This document shows, piece after piece, positions 12,401 through 22,533 of a stretch of 64,000 nucleotides of DNA (its first letter is position 1; every line of letters begins with the position of its first letter). Location: assembly GCA_963662175.1 (NCBI GenBank), contig OY759222.1, positions 16,192,222 through 16,256,221 of the forward strand, written 5' to 3'. The notes under the pieces were generated by a model, which saw nothing but the letters and a program-made list of their open reading frames with translations, was not told the origin of the DNA and searched no databases. The translations under genes and the position numbers were made by a program. Source of the stretch: Aradus depressus. Its lineage: Eukaryota > Arthropoda > Insecta > Hemiptera > Aradidae.

Positions 12401-15400
12401 AAGATCGCCTTTATTGTAGGCAAACCACTTTTCCTAGATTGCTTGGCAACGTTTCGTTTCTACAGAAATGGATCACTTTTCCTTTTTTTTTTGGCCGATT
12501 TTCTACCGCCTCATGCATAATGACGCAAAAAATATACCAAAAAACAACTAAAACTGAAATGAAATTGAGGAGAAAATTGAAAGTTCACAAATGAAACAAC
12601 GGGAGTGGGGGGAATTCATGCTGAAAAAGATCTTAGACCAGGAATGTAGCCCCTTTTTGCTTAAAATGAAAATTCAACATAACGTTTTCTAGCCGAGGAA
12701 GAGTCTGGATAGAGTCCATTCCTACATGAAACGCTGAAACTACCCCCCAAAACTGAAAACTCGCGATCAACTTGTTTTTGCTAGAAATGCCTTTTTGCAT
12801 GAACTAGGGATGTAAAACTATCGATGGCAATATCGATAATATCAGTGGTTCTAAACTATCGAGGCTATCGATACTTTTTGAAACAATCAATAGTACTATC
12901 GACATTTTGTTAATAATAGAAGTGATATCAAGTCACTCTATGCTCATTTATATGCACACATGTGTAATGCAAGTAATTTAAGGGAAATAAACAAGTACTA
13001 TCGACATTTTGTTAATAATAGAAGTGATATCAAGTCACTCTATGCTCATTTATATGCACACATGTGTAATGCAAGTAATTTAAGGGAAATAAACAAGATG
13101 TACAGTGTAAGTACCTATATTACTTTTACGAATTCGACTATGCTGAATGGTTGAAAATCAATAGCTATGTATGAAACAGCGCGATTTAAAAGAATCCTGC
13201 ACCTCTCAGAGTTTCTTTCGTATGTTTTTGTTGAGTTCAAGTAAAAACGAATTCCACTTCCACTACCTCTATTCTCTTCTGTATCTGTGGCTGTGCACAA
13301 GGTGTTCCCGTTGTAATCGCTGTGATGTTTTCTCAACAAGTGAACCTTCAAATTGGAAGATCTGTATTCGGCACCGCACAAACGACATTTAGCCACTTTT
13401 TTTGGACCCACATCCTTATCGAAGTAACTCCACACATTGGACTTCCGTTTATTACTCATTTTTCAGTTCAAAACAACAAAGCACGCTAGAAGAATCGATA
13501 GTTCAACTCTGACAGTATAGTAACTATTGATATTTTTACATCCCTGGAGTGAACCAAATCAGATCGGATTAATTAGTGTAAAATGAAAATTCCCGCTCAG
13601 GTCAAATTAGACAGTTCCATAAGTCCTCATAACTGTTTGGCATGTATTCTTTTGATCTTCGTGCTACCGATGGCGTAAGCCAAAACCGGTACACTCTATG
13701 TTCCCACATTGGCTGCACTACTAATAACTTATAATTAAAATTATTTTATTTACTAAAATTACTTATTTAACAGTTGTTAAGAATAACGTATAATTTCTTT
13801 CTATGTTAACAGATTTCTTTCAAGTTTTGGGATTAACTCTCATCATATGTATGCTGGAGAAAATGCATTTCCTTATTGTGACGAAAAGTAATATGACGAA
13901 ACCCAAAAAAACCAGCATACTAACCACTGGGCAATGATGGAAATAGGCCATTTCATAGAGAAACAACAGAAGGATTTTTGCCTATATTTCTAAAAACAAA
14001 AAACAAAAAGGAAATAATTAGTCTTTGTTTTAGAAATATAGGTTCTGTGAATAGGGACTTGAACGTCACAATAAATAATACGTATATTTACCAATAAATA
14101 AAAATATATATTGTAGTATGTAATCAGTATGTATAAATGTGTATATATTTTTACAATATATAAACATTATTCTGAATACATTTTTCCTGAATTTTATTGA
14201 ATATAAAACAAGTTATTTTTAATATAGCAGTTTAAAGTTTTAAGATATTGTGCGGATTTAAATCTATCTTTATTATAATGGTGTCAAGTGTCCGAATATA
14301 AAAGAGGTGACAATTAATACAATAATTTTTCTGAGGACTTGAGTCGCTTCTTTCAAGTTTCTTACCGTAAACCTGCTTTAATTTTTTCTTATTTCCCCGT
14401 AGTTGATGGTATCTTGTATAAAAAGAGTCAATAAATACGAAAAAAAAATCATAAAATCCTTGTTTTTCTCTTCAAAAAGAAGAGAAGAGTTAGTTATTAT
14501 GACTCATGCCCGGGCTTCAACTACGAGATCATATCGCCTAATACCAGAGCGCTCTTTCGTCCCTCTGCTGGACATCGACTATGGGAAACCTAAATTTTTC
14601 CAATCTTAATTTTTTATTCACATACGGGGAGAGGTCTTCAATGAGTACCTGTTATCGAACAGGCTCGGGACCGTCGCTTAACGTCCCATCTGACGGACGG
14701 CGTGCTCAAGGTTTTTCCACAGCCAAAATAAAAAACCTAAGGGCCTCGGCTGGGGTTTGAACCCGCGATCTTGAGTTCAGAAAGCAAGCCCAAAGGCTCA
14801 CACCACTATTACTGATATCAAAATAGCTGAACCGTTCACATATCTGGAAAATGTTGCATTCTGTCGGCTAGTAATGTAAACTAGGACTTACTTCACTCTT
14901 CCTCTCAGCAGTTATGCTTATAAAGCTTTCGAATAAGATGTAAGTCAGGAATACAAAAAAAAGCCACTATGACTTTCAACCCTTCATATGTTTCAAATAA
15001 ATTGTAAAATTTCACCATAATTTAATGTTTTCCGACCTCTGATTCCAAAAATGAAAAAAAATATTTATACATATATTATCATGACACGAAATTTTATATG
15101 TTTAGATAACCAGAAGGTGGATTAGAAGGATAACTACCTTTGTACTGATTATTAATAAGAAATTTCATATGTAAAATTCGAGGGCGCCGGTAGCTCAGTG
15201 GTATGCGTGCTTGACTTCTGAGCTCAAGGTTGTGGGTTCGTAGCCCGACCGAGGCCCTTAGTTTATTTTATCTGGGAGGTAAAATAAACTTAAGCACGCC
15301 GTCCTTCGGATGGGACGTTAAGCGATGGTCCCGAGCCTGTACGATGTCAGGTACTCGTTAAAGACCCCTGCCCTAGGTGAATAAAAATTTAGGATAGGCA

Positions 15401-18400
15401 AAATTTAGGACTCCCACAGTTGAATTATACCATATTTAGTGATTTTCTTACGACTTATTTATTTTCTATTTAAGCTTTATTATTAACAAAGTTTTTTTGG
15501 AGGAGACTGTTTTCACTTTATGTACTACATAGTAAATCGTTGTAACATATGTTCTAGTAAGTAGAATTAAAATACGTTTGAGGTTAAGAAATAGTTTCAT
15601 TGAATATTGTATTTATTTTATTTAGAAGTTGAAGAAACTCATAGAAGTAAAAATACCAACAAGAATAACTACTAAAGTCATGAAGCAAAAAATATCTGAT
15701 ACTGTGAATTGAAAAAGGTAAGAATGCAGGTTTAAATAAGACTTGTTGTATTTCAGTATTTGTTAAGAGTATTAGTTATTATGACTCATGCCCGGGCTTT
15801 AACTACGAGGTCATATCGCTTACTAACAGATCGCTCTTTCGTCACTCTGGTGGACATGAGCTTGACTCTATTATGAGAGTTCTATATTTGTATTCACCTA
15901 GGGTAGGAGTCTTTAACGAATACCTGACTTTCTACAGGCTCATCCACAGGGACCATCATTTAACGTCCCATACGAAGGACGGCGTCCTTTTGAAACACAT
16001 ATTGTCTATGCACAACATTTGTAGACTTGGCAATTTCTGAAGTGGACTGTAAACGATGGCTGCTAGTTCATTAGAATCTAACTTAACATAAAATGAGGCA
16101 AACTTTGATTCTTTTAACATTTCTTAAATTACTACTAAGTATTCACGGATTTGTGGCGTTCTTGACTGGATTTAGCCGCATCTGTAAGCTACATAATAAA
16201 GGGGGGAACACAATAAATGGTAGTAATATAATATATTATATTGCCTGGCCAGGCTTATATTAAATTGAACAAGGCTTGACTGCTCGTTTGTCTATAAGCA
16301 AACATAAATAGCTAAGAGAAACTATATGAACGTTTCCCACGATGGAAACTACAAACATAAGAGAAGTACCACTTGTACTCTACACATACTGAGTTAACTG
16401 CTACGGCCGAACTGAACTGGCGCTGGAGCCGAACTTAACTCAGGACCTAGTGTCCAGAGGGTGGGGGTTAGGATCAGGGATTATCTACTCCCTGACCACA
16501 ACAATGCCGGCCCAAACACATATTTTTAGACGTTTCCTCGTTTTACCAGTAAAGGGTCCTATCAAAAAATTGGTTCTCACCAAAAATGTTTTATTTTAAA
16601 TTTTCAATTGCTAATATATCCTTAAATTTCAGATAGGACCATTATGAACAAAGGTATAACGCCTCAAATAATGTTAAATAAAATTCCATTCGCGTAGCAA
16701 TGAATTTATCAGTATCAGTAGTATATTTATCATAAATATATTTATTTTTTTTATTGAGAGTTTTTAATTAAAAGTAATAAAAATAAAGAATTATTATACC
16801 AACCACACTATTACAGATCACTCTCTCTCTCTCTTTCTCTCCCTTCTCAATATAATTTCATACTTGCATTACTGGGTCTAAGAAAATCACTCTCAGAATT
16901 ACCTTGAGCAATGTAACAAAAAGAAACTGCTAACTTCAACTCATTACTTTCATGCAGAGTTGGGCAAAAATTATATGAGATAACGGATAACTGATAAATG
17001 AGGTTATTCGTTATTTTTTTTATCTATGAAATTCGGATATCCATCATCCGTTATTCGAAGATGTTAACAAATAATTCACGTTATTCTTATTTTTTATCTT
17101 TACGTTTATCTTTTATCTTTATAAAATAATCATTCGAATAAAAATTTTAACTGATGGATAAAAAATTCATCCGAGGGATTAAAATGTCATTTTGAAATAA
17201 ATGAAAATTTATTGGACAACAAACATTTTGAAAGAAATGAAAATTAATTGAGAAAAATTTTAAAATTTGTATTTTAACCTTTTTTCAAACGCCAGATAAT
17301 CTATTTGTTAAAGAGGCATCCGTAATGGACGGCGAAGGAGAAAAGTCGCTCCACTGGTGCCGACGATGGTATCGCTGTATTGTATTTCAAGAAAAGGTTT
17401 TTGATAGTCACGTATTTTTTCAAAGAACTTAAAGTGGTATCTGGGTCAGCGATGTATTCCAGAACCTAAAAACGAAAAAATAAAATACAAGTTTAACACC
17501 TATCTATCAAGTTTAATATTTATTACTTGAATTAATTATATTCGACTGCACGCTCCTCATCAGCTTTTCACTTGTGCAATTAAAACCAAAATACTCAACA
17601 AAGGCCTTCGATAGTGACAACAGCATTATGGCACTGTCCCCCCCTCCCCCTCTTGAAACAACCTGGAAAAGTGTACTACAAATAAAAAATATTTTTTGAG
17701 GAGAATAAAGAATAAAAAATAACAGATAGTCAAATAACAGATAACGGATAATCGTGGTTATTAAAGTACAGATAACGAATGAAAAATTATCTTTTATTCG
17801 TTATCCGAATGAAAATTTATTACTCTGCTTTCATATACCCAGTGATGCCAATATGATGAAGGGGGAGAGGGAGAGAAAGTGATCCGTAAAAGCGTGATTG
17901 GTATAATCCTATAACTGTAATGGCCACATCATGTTTTATTTTTTTATTTATTCAAATTCTAGACGATTGCCGATGATAAGGAGAAAAAATGTTGGTTGTT
18001 ATGTAAATGAAGGTCTCTTCACTGGAGTGGACGATACTTCTTCTCAGTATTAATACCATAAGTACATATCCAGTCAAGTATGTGTGTACCTTACTTACTA
18101 AATATACAGTGTAATACAGTTAACCAGCGACATTATCCACTTAACTTTTGAACCTGTTAAGATAGTGATGGAACACTTATTCAATACAATCATATTCAAA
18201 ATATTTGTTCAGAAATTGCTTTTCTCAGTGGATTAAGACTTGATTAGCAGAGCTGGTACCAATTATTTTAATATTATTTCTTATAATTTATTGCTTTGCA
18301 AGGTTTATTACTTCCCCAGAAGTGTAGTAGAATTTATGTAATTGGTCAGATTCAATAAATAAAAACAAACAACTTGTTTACCTTTTATATTGTCTAATTC

Positions 18401-21400
18401 CACAAAAAGATATACATAAATAAGGAGAACATTATTGGGTAACCTCACTTAAGTATATATTAAGTTAGAATATAACCGATAATATTAAGATTATTTTTCT
18501 AAACATTTATACTTAACTTATTTTTTCATTATATGTCATTTTTCCATACAATAATTATGATCCTTTTTTTTAAATCAGGAAAATGCTGAATCTGATAGTA
18601 ATAAGAATAATAATGGTTTTTTAAAAATAAATCAGGAAAATGCTGAATCTGATAATATTAGGATTAATTTTCCTAAAAATATTCTGAGAACTACATTGAT
18701 CTGTCTCCAAGATTATTTTATTTTAAGTTAATGTTAGTTTGAATTAATTTAAACTACTATACGTTTGATGTAATGTTTGTTTAATTATTATATAGTTTAA
18801 CCAATAAATTATTTACTCTGAATACGCTCGATAATGGGTGAAATATAATACTTGAAATAAAATAAATTTGGAGACCGATCCTCCTAGGCCTTACATTTCT
18901 TTGGAAGTTCCAAAATACAAACAAAGTGACTAATTCCATTTTGTAGGTATGCACAATGTGTATCCATTTCCGTTTAATGAATATTTCTTGCTTATTTTTA
19001 ATCTCGCTTCAAAAGCAAATACATTTTTATGAAATATTGATTGATAATAAATTAAATTGATTTTATTTTTATAATAATTTTCAGACATTCCCACTGTGTT
19101 TCAGAAATGTTTTTGAAAATAGAAAAAAACTCAGTGAGTATCCATTTTCAAAATTCAGACCAACATTTGACCTGAGAGGATATGAAGAGCGGAATCCAAA
19201 AATAGGATATATTTCAAGAAACGAAAGATCTAACAGAAATGAAACTGAGCCAGAAGGAGTTTGGCATTTACCTGATCATAATAAAAGACAAAATTATAGA
19301 CATAGACTAGGTTCAAAAATAGATATCGACCTTGATAAAAAAATTGTACATATGCATTTAGGTGAAGGAAAAAAAGCTGTCCGCGTTTCACGTTTTGTCG
19401 AAGAGACTGGAATGGTTGTTGACGTTCCAAAAGAGGTTTCAACAAATGGAATCTCTTCTTTGGGAGATGAGAGCAATAAGAAACGGAGTGCTATTTACAG
19501 TTTGGATAGTCAAACGACAGACAAAGATGGCCTCCAAAATATTAGTAAAAAAATTATAAAAACATTACTAGTTGTGCGGAACAATTTGAGAGAAACTGAT
19601 AATGATATATCAACGTCAACAGTGACAGCTATAGAAAAACAGATAAAAACATTACTAACCTTGACTACTCCACTACTGCCCCTCATTGACATAATCAAAA
19701 TAGCAACTAATATGAGTACTAATAATAACACTACTGACGTTAGTGAAAAACGACATCCATCAAATCAGAATGATAATGATACTTTAACAACAATCGAACC
19801 AGACGATATCAGTTCAGGGAAAAGGAGGAATAATACAGTTAAATGTGTAAAGAAACCAATACTGAAACGGAAATTTATTTTAGAAACTCCGAAATCGGGG
19901 GCTCAAAGTGTAACAGGGTTGGGAATGGCTAAAGATGACTACAATAGTGTCAAAAAAAAAATTGAAGCACTGATTCGTCATCACAAACACAACGGAAAGC
20001 TAGTCAGCAAAATTAGACTTGGGATTGGGAAAAATGGTGAAATTGTGAAAGCGATGAGGTTGGACATTACGAACAAATGTGTTCGCAAAGTGCAGTCCAC
20101 GGGTACACTTTTAGTTCCAACAAGGGACTTCACTCCCGTGAACGGTCAGTTAGCTGCTAGTACAAAAGAGAACGCAACTGAGAGTATTGTCAGTGAAAAT
20201 GAGCTCAAAGGAAACAAAGTGTTGTGCACTGCTAAACCTTGTGACTGTGGAGAAACTACATCGACCACAACGGCAGCAACTTCAACGAAATCTAACTCAA
20301 ACAAATCATCGGAGGTCAGGTTCACGAGGGGCTTGTACAACGCCGACGAGAGTCTGACCAGAACCTGCCCTTACTGCAGATCGTTTTTAGGAACAACTAA
20401 AAAAGAGTCTTTCGTTGGACCAAAGTTTGCTAAAAGCGAGCAGGATCCAACCACTCCAAGCTCTGACGAGGAACGGCTAAACTCCATATTCTACGAGATC
20501 TGGAACCCTTTACCGAATTTTTGGAACAAGGATCGTCTGGTTCACATACCCTCAGCAGTCTCAACTACCCCTGCACCCATCACTTGTGTTCCATCTCCGA
20601 ACCCGGAGATACTAACAACGGAGAAAAAGAAGAAAACTGTCCTTTATCTAGAAGGTGACTACGGAGATGAATATGAAGAAAATGTTGTTTTTGTTCCTCA
20701 GACTCTCAACTGCAAACAACTGTTTGATATATGCAAGTTGTGCAAAGACGAAGTTTATAGTACAACTGATTCGGGGAAACACTCTACCAAAACATCAGGT
20801 TTGGTAACAGCCCCTAGACGAAAATTAATTTTTCGAAAAGATAAAGTCAACAATTACAAAACACTAATGAAACACAACTACGAGAAAAACAATCAAAATG
20901 TACACGTGAAGACCGATCGGGATGACCAAACGAATTCAATAACTTTTAACATTGAAATAAAAATTCCTGCTGAAGAGCTGCGACATTTAGAAAAGAACGA
21001 AGATAAGTTTACTGATAACAAAGTTAAATGTAAGAGGATGAATAACAGATTTGAAGGCAAAAGGAAGTTGTACAAAATTCAGGATAGTGGAGCAAATATG
21101 GAGAGAAGAAAGGACAAGTGGGATGAGGATGAGTTGGTCGGTATTGATATGGGGACTGATGACGCGATCACCGCCGAGGACATAGAGAAAGAACATTCAC
21201 GGCCCTTTATCAAAGTGAGGCGACTTGACAAACACTCCAATCGCCAAACGAAGCATGATCAAGATGTGTTGCGCAGTGAGACAGAGAGTCCTCTCATGCG
21301 TATGCTAGCTGCCAATATGAGGAAGTACAAGAAGAAAGTTAATGTAGACGAGAGCACAGAGAGTAGACAAGAGGGAGAAGAGGTGACTGAAGAGGAACCT

Positions 21401-21598
21401 GCAGACAGCGAGATAGACACAGAGGCAGGGGATCTGAATCTCGTCAAACAGTTGGCCAAAAATGTAAATCGAAATAAGGCTCATGGACTCTGCAAGCCTT
21501 CTACCACAAGCCCAACAACAAATATAGTCGTTTTCTACATTATCGACGAACAGTTGGTCGGCACCGAGAAGTACCAGGAGCCATATTATTCCGAATAA
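5242..21598 (+). CDS. Gene A: seven-exon gene for an unrecognised 1,557-aa Lys/Ser/Thr-rich protein
   Basis: Exons: 5242-5535, 7603-9035, 10377-10533, 11385-11508, 11596-11692, 13813-13887, 19105-21598. Every junction is GT-AG, the codon phases match throughout, and the sum is 4,674 nt, a multiple of three. The protein starts [19 protein letters not shown]. It has a long hydrophilic low-complexity part (residues about 99-630) and a helix-prone stretch around 640-705 ([17 protein letters not shown]). The last exon has Cys clusters near residues 1,101 (CTAKPCDC), 1,148 (CPYC) and 1,263 ([11 protein letters not shown]) that could bind metal. No transmembrane segment or signal peptide is seen. 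I do not recognise the family. Exon joins 13887-19105 and 11692-13813 rest on phase and splice signals only. A 5' noncoding exon may exist, because acceptor-like 'ttgcag' precedes exon 1. Confidence 0.72.
6144..6427 (-). mobile_element. SINE-A copy in intron 1 of gene A
   Basis: Minus-orientation tRNA-derived SINE: the body with 'cccgggctttaac' is at the left and the tRNA-like head with 'gagctac' at the right. It is diverged from the consensus. Confidence 0.8.
6428..7602. other. Remainder of gene A intron 1
   Basis: AT-rich intron sequence. A fragment near 7,295-7,330 (attgtctatttcaca) resembles the ends of the hairpin element at 9,247-9,430. No further exon is supported. Confidence 0.5.
7603..9035 (+). 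CDS. Gene A exon 2 (large hydrophilic exon)
   Basis: Acceptor 'tttactttacag', phase 0. It opens with [15 protein letters not shown] and ends at AG|gtacat in phase 2. The 477 codons are continuously open and rich in Lys, Ser, Glu and Asn, with no recognised domain. A stretch near its start ([20 protein letters not shown]) looks helical and less biased than the rest. Confidence 0.82.
9247..9430. repeat. Inverted-repeat (hairpin) element
   Basis: The two arms of about 75 bp read 'ttgctactatcttcagccac' and its near-complement and are bordered by (TA)n. One arm also occurs alone at about 24,190-24,270, so this is a MITE-like family. It lies in intron 2 of gene A. Confidence 0.65.
10000..10218. 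repeat. Imperfect palindrome, MITE-like
   Basis: The left arm (atctataacgtatctgatct...) and right arm (...agatatattatagat) pair over roughly 55 bp around a loop containing 'gtcgactcaataaata'. The loop motif recurs at about 63,350. It lies in intron 2 of gene A. Confidence 0.6.
10377..10533 (+). CDS. Gene A exon 3
   Basis: The acceptor 'atatttag' at 10,375-10,376 restores the phase-2 codon (AG+T). Using the downstream 'ctag' instead would hit a stop. The exon encodes [12 protein letters not shown] through VQEPCQT and ends at ACG|gtaaca, phase 0. Confidence 0.7.
11104..11278. repeat. 25-bp minisatellite, seven near-identical copies
   Basis: The unit tcattcttgttttctgtcac plus aaaaa is repeated seven times with almost no divergence, inside intron 3 of gene A. 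The homogeneity points to recent expansion. There are no spacers, so it is not a CRISPR. Confidence 0.95.
11385..11508 (+). CDS. Gene A exon 4
   Basis: Acceptor 'ttttttgtag', phase 0; donor at CCCA|gtaatt, phase 1. It encodes [19 protein letters not shown], then a segment ending RDFYLP. This is an amphipathic helix-like segment and the least compositionally biased part of the protein so far. Confidence 0.75.
11596..11692 (+). CDS. Gene A exon 5 (helical segment)
   Basis: Acceptor 'ttttttcag'. Two bases complete the split Ser codon. It encodes [16 protein letters not shown] and [14 protein letters not shown], probably a coiled-coil or helical hairpin. The exon ends CAG|gtgatt in phase 2. If this donor is not used, a TGA stop follows immediately at 11,694, so a short isoform of about 702 aa is possible. 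Confidence 0.7.
11855..12066. repeat. Short element with perfect 17-bp inverted repeats
   Basis: tgcaaaaagggacctta at 11,855-11,871 is exactly complementary to 12,050-12,066. Variants of the same motif (cctttttgcatgaa) recur at about 12,650 and 12,790. The whole 11.85-12.80 kb block may therefore be one decayed element that the hAT element at 12,805 later entered. Confidence 0.55.
12067..12804. other. Unclassified GC-richer block within a gene A intron
   Basis: Less AT-rich than the flanks. It overlaps a 67-codon minus ORF (12,011-12,214, [18 protein letters not shown]...) with no recognisable domain. It is probably part of an old mobile element, given the recurring 'tttttgcat' motif, but I cannot classify it. 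Confidence 0.35.
12893..13096. repeat. 102-bp direct tandem duplication inside the hAT element
   Basis: Two essentially identical 102-bp units beginning gtactatcgacattttgtta lie at 12,893-12,994 and 12,995-13,096. The near identity shows that the duplication is younger than the element itself. Confidence 0.9.
13115..13459 (-). pseudogene. Truncated hAT transposase, BED zinc finger
   Basis: The 114-codon ORF begins [16 protein letters not shown] and has the BED finger pattern: aromatic residues W and F, CRLC, then HLLRKHH supplying the His pair. Near its end, [13 protein letters not shown] matches the start of the hAT catalytic part, where '(A)xDxxPFSIVE' is typical. Everything after that is missing, so no DDE domain exists. 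It is nested in the hAT element and antisense to gene A within an intron. Confidence 0.8.
13813..13887 (+). CDS. Gene A exon 6 (small internal exon)
   Basis: Acceptor 'tatgttaacag', entering in phase 2. It encodes [17 protein letters not shown] and FPYCDE and leaves in phase 2 at AA|gtaata. The 24 open codons with both splice signals and correct phase on both sides support it. As with exon 5, reading into the intron gives an immediate stop (AAG TAA). Confidence 0.6.
14491..14806 (-). mobile_element. SINE-A copy
   Basis: Starts 'tagttattatgactcatgcc' and ends in the degraded tRNA-like head 'aacccgcgatcttgagttcag'. Minus orientation, in the last intron of gene A. Confidence 0.85.
15182..15424 (+). 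mobile_element. SINE-A copy, 3'-truncated
   Basis: The tRNA-like head gggcgccggtagctcagtgg has a good A box (tagctcagtgg) and B box (ggttcgtagcc). The copy stops after 'aggactcccacagt', so the 3' third and CCTAA tail are missing. Confidence 0.9.
15626..15717 (+). other. Exon-like segment that does not fit the reading frame
   Basis: Bounded by an acceptor (tttatttag) and a strong donor (AAAAG|gtaaga). In phase 0 it reads [19 protein letters not shown] and then a stop. Gene A enters this intron in phase 2, which gives a stop after two codons. It may be a poison exon, a dead exon or chance. Confidence 0.3.
15773..15995 (-). mobile_element. SINE-A copy, head missing
   Basis: Runs from 'gttattatgactcatgcccg' to 'gaaggacggcg'. 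The tRNA-like head has been lost. Confidence 0.85.
15996..16792. other. Intron sequence of gene A, nothing recognised
   Basis: Moderately GC-rich around 16,400-16,500 but without open frames, splice-bounded exons or repeat ends that I can identify. Confidence 0.4.
16793..17925. mobile_element. MITE-B copy interrupted by a hAT element
   Basis: The ends match the MITE at 4,606-4,818: 'ttataccaaccacactattac' on the left, 'gtaatggcca' on the right, with 'agatcactctctc' just inside. The original copy of about 250 bp is expanded to 1.1 kb by the nested element at 16,955-17,827. Confidence 0.75.
16955..17827. mobile_element. Non-autonomous hAT-like element nested in the MITE
   Basis: The ends are cagagttgggcaaaaatta and, on the other strand, cagagtaataaattttcat. 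Flanking 8-mers ctttcatg (16,947-16,954) and ctttcata (17,828-17,835) form an almost perfect target duplication. Internal sequence is full of 'ggataac' direct and inverted motifs, with no transposase ORF. Confidence 0.8.
17926..19104. other. End of the last gene A intron
   Basis: Contains a short direct duplication of 'aatcaggaaaatgctgaatc' near 18,578 and 18,634. Both copies are preceded by acceptor-like 'aatcag', but neither gives an open frame in the phase required. Confidence 0.4.
19105..21598 (+). CDS. Gene A exon 7 (terminal exon, 831 codons)
   Basis: The acceptor 'ccactgtgtttcag' ends at 19,104 and fits the phase-2 donor of exon 6. An alternative acceptor at 19,083-19,084 is phase 0 and would not fit. 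The frame is open to TAA at 21,596-21,598. Cys pairs occur at about 20,225-20,250, 20,366-20,377 and 20,711-20,745. The extreme C-terminus ([12 protein letters not shown]) is the only hydrophobic patch. The rest is Lys/Thr/Ser/Asn-rich with acidic runs near the end. Confidence 0.8.
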
Positions 21599-21599
21599 A
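21594..21599 (+). terminator. AATAAA polyadenylation signal overlapping the stop codon
   Basis: The TAA stop of gene A lies inside AATAAA. If used, the 3' UTR would be only tens of bases long. Confidence 0.45.
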
Positions 21600-21696
21600 A
21601 CCTCATCAGATCCTGTGTCATTTTGTTTTTGTATTTGAGTCATTCAATGCCACAACGATCAACTGATATTTTCCCCATACAGTTATATAGTAATCT

Positions 21697-22533
21697 TAGT
21701 TATTGTGACTCATGCCCGGACTTTAACTACGAGGTCATGTCTACTACCATCTGGTGGACAATCTGACTCTACTGTGGGAGCCCTAAACCAGGTTTCATAA
21801 TAATAATGTTATTAACAAAGAAATTGTACAGATTTATAAGAAACGTCAATCCTTTCCATTTTTTACTTAAATTTAAAATTAACAAAATCATTCATACTAT
21901 AAAAACACTCGGTTCCTTTATACATTTATTAAAGTCCCTATCACTCAAGTGTATTATTTCCTAAGGCAAGCAGTTGAACAGGTTAAGTCCCTGAAGGTGG
22001 TAGCTTCTCTTGGTCTTCTCCAGTCTGCACCTGAGCATGACCAGATTGTATTGAGATCACAACTGGTACTGGCTTACCGACCCCACCAGACTGTACTCCC
22101 CCATTGTCTGTTTGACATAGGTCAGACTGTTCTGAATATATAAATAGGGCAATATCGATATGTCAAAATCAAGAACACAATGAGATCTTTTTGATGCTCC
22201 AGCCATTATCCTTATAAATTTCTTTTGTAGCCTAAATAAGTGGACACTTCTTGGAGCAGAGCCCCAGAGGAGATTGTTAAAGTGAGGCTGAAATAGTTCA
22301 TAATAAATTTGTTTAATGACATTTCGGTCCTCAACTGGGACTTCCTCGCCAGGTAGATCACCCGGTTTAGTTACTTAGGGTAGAGGTCTTTAACGAGTAC
22401 CTGACATTGCACAGGCTCTGGACCATGGCTTAACGTCCCATCCGAAAGACGGCATGGTTTTTTTGCTTCTCAGATAAAAAAACCTAAAGGCTTCAGCCAG
22501 GTTTTGTACCCGCGATCTTGAACTCAGTAGGCA
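21697..22533 (-). mobile_element. SINE-A copy split by a LINE fragment
   Basis: The 3' part lies at 21,697-21,797 and the 5' part (body and tRNA head) at 22,367-22,533, both in minus orientation. Between them sits about 570 bp of unrelated sequence. Confidence 0.75.
21798..22366 (-). mobile_element. 3' end of a Jockey/RTE-like LINE inserted in the SINE
   Basis: The minus strand around 22,110-22,310 reads HFNNLLWGSAPRSVHLFRLQ, then KKFIRIMAGA and ILPYLYIQNSL. This is the pattern typical of the C-terminal region of many insect non-LTR ORF2 proteins (W-G-S/N, then LQK-x-IRI, then PSLYI). Only this 5'-truncated tail remains. Confidence 0.7.

Larger units (their letters stand above)
12805..13546 (-). 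mobile_element. Deleted hAT transposon with 8-bp target duplication
   Basis: The terminal repeats read (t)agggatgtaaaactatcg and, on the opposite strand, cagggatgtaaaaatatc, the typical hAT end form. The flanking 8-mers gcatgaac (12,797-12,804) and gagtgaac (13,547-13,554) match at six of eight positions, as expected of an old target duplication. Only the N-terminal part of a BED-finger transposase remains. Confidence 0.8.

Noticed and set aside
15182..15255. tRNA gene (A and B boxes, cloverleaf-like start)
   Set aside because: The same sequence heads dozens of 350-bp repeats with target duplications; it is the tRNA-derived part of SINE-A, not a functional tRNA.
15626..15717. Extra exon of gene A
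   Set aside because: Both splice sites are good, but entering in phase 2 gives a stop after two codons and the segment cannot be passed in frame.
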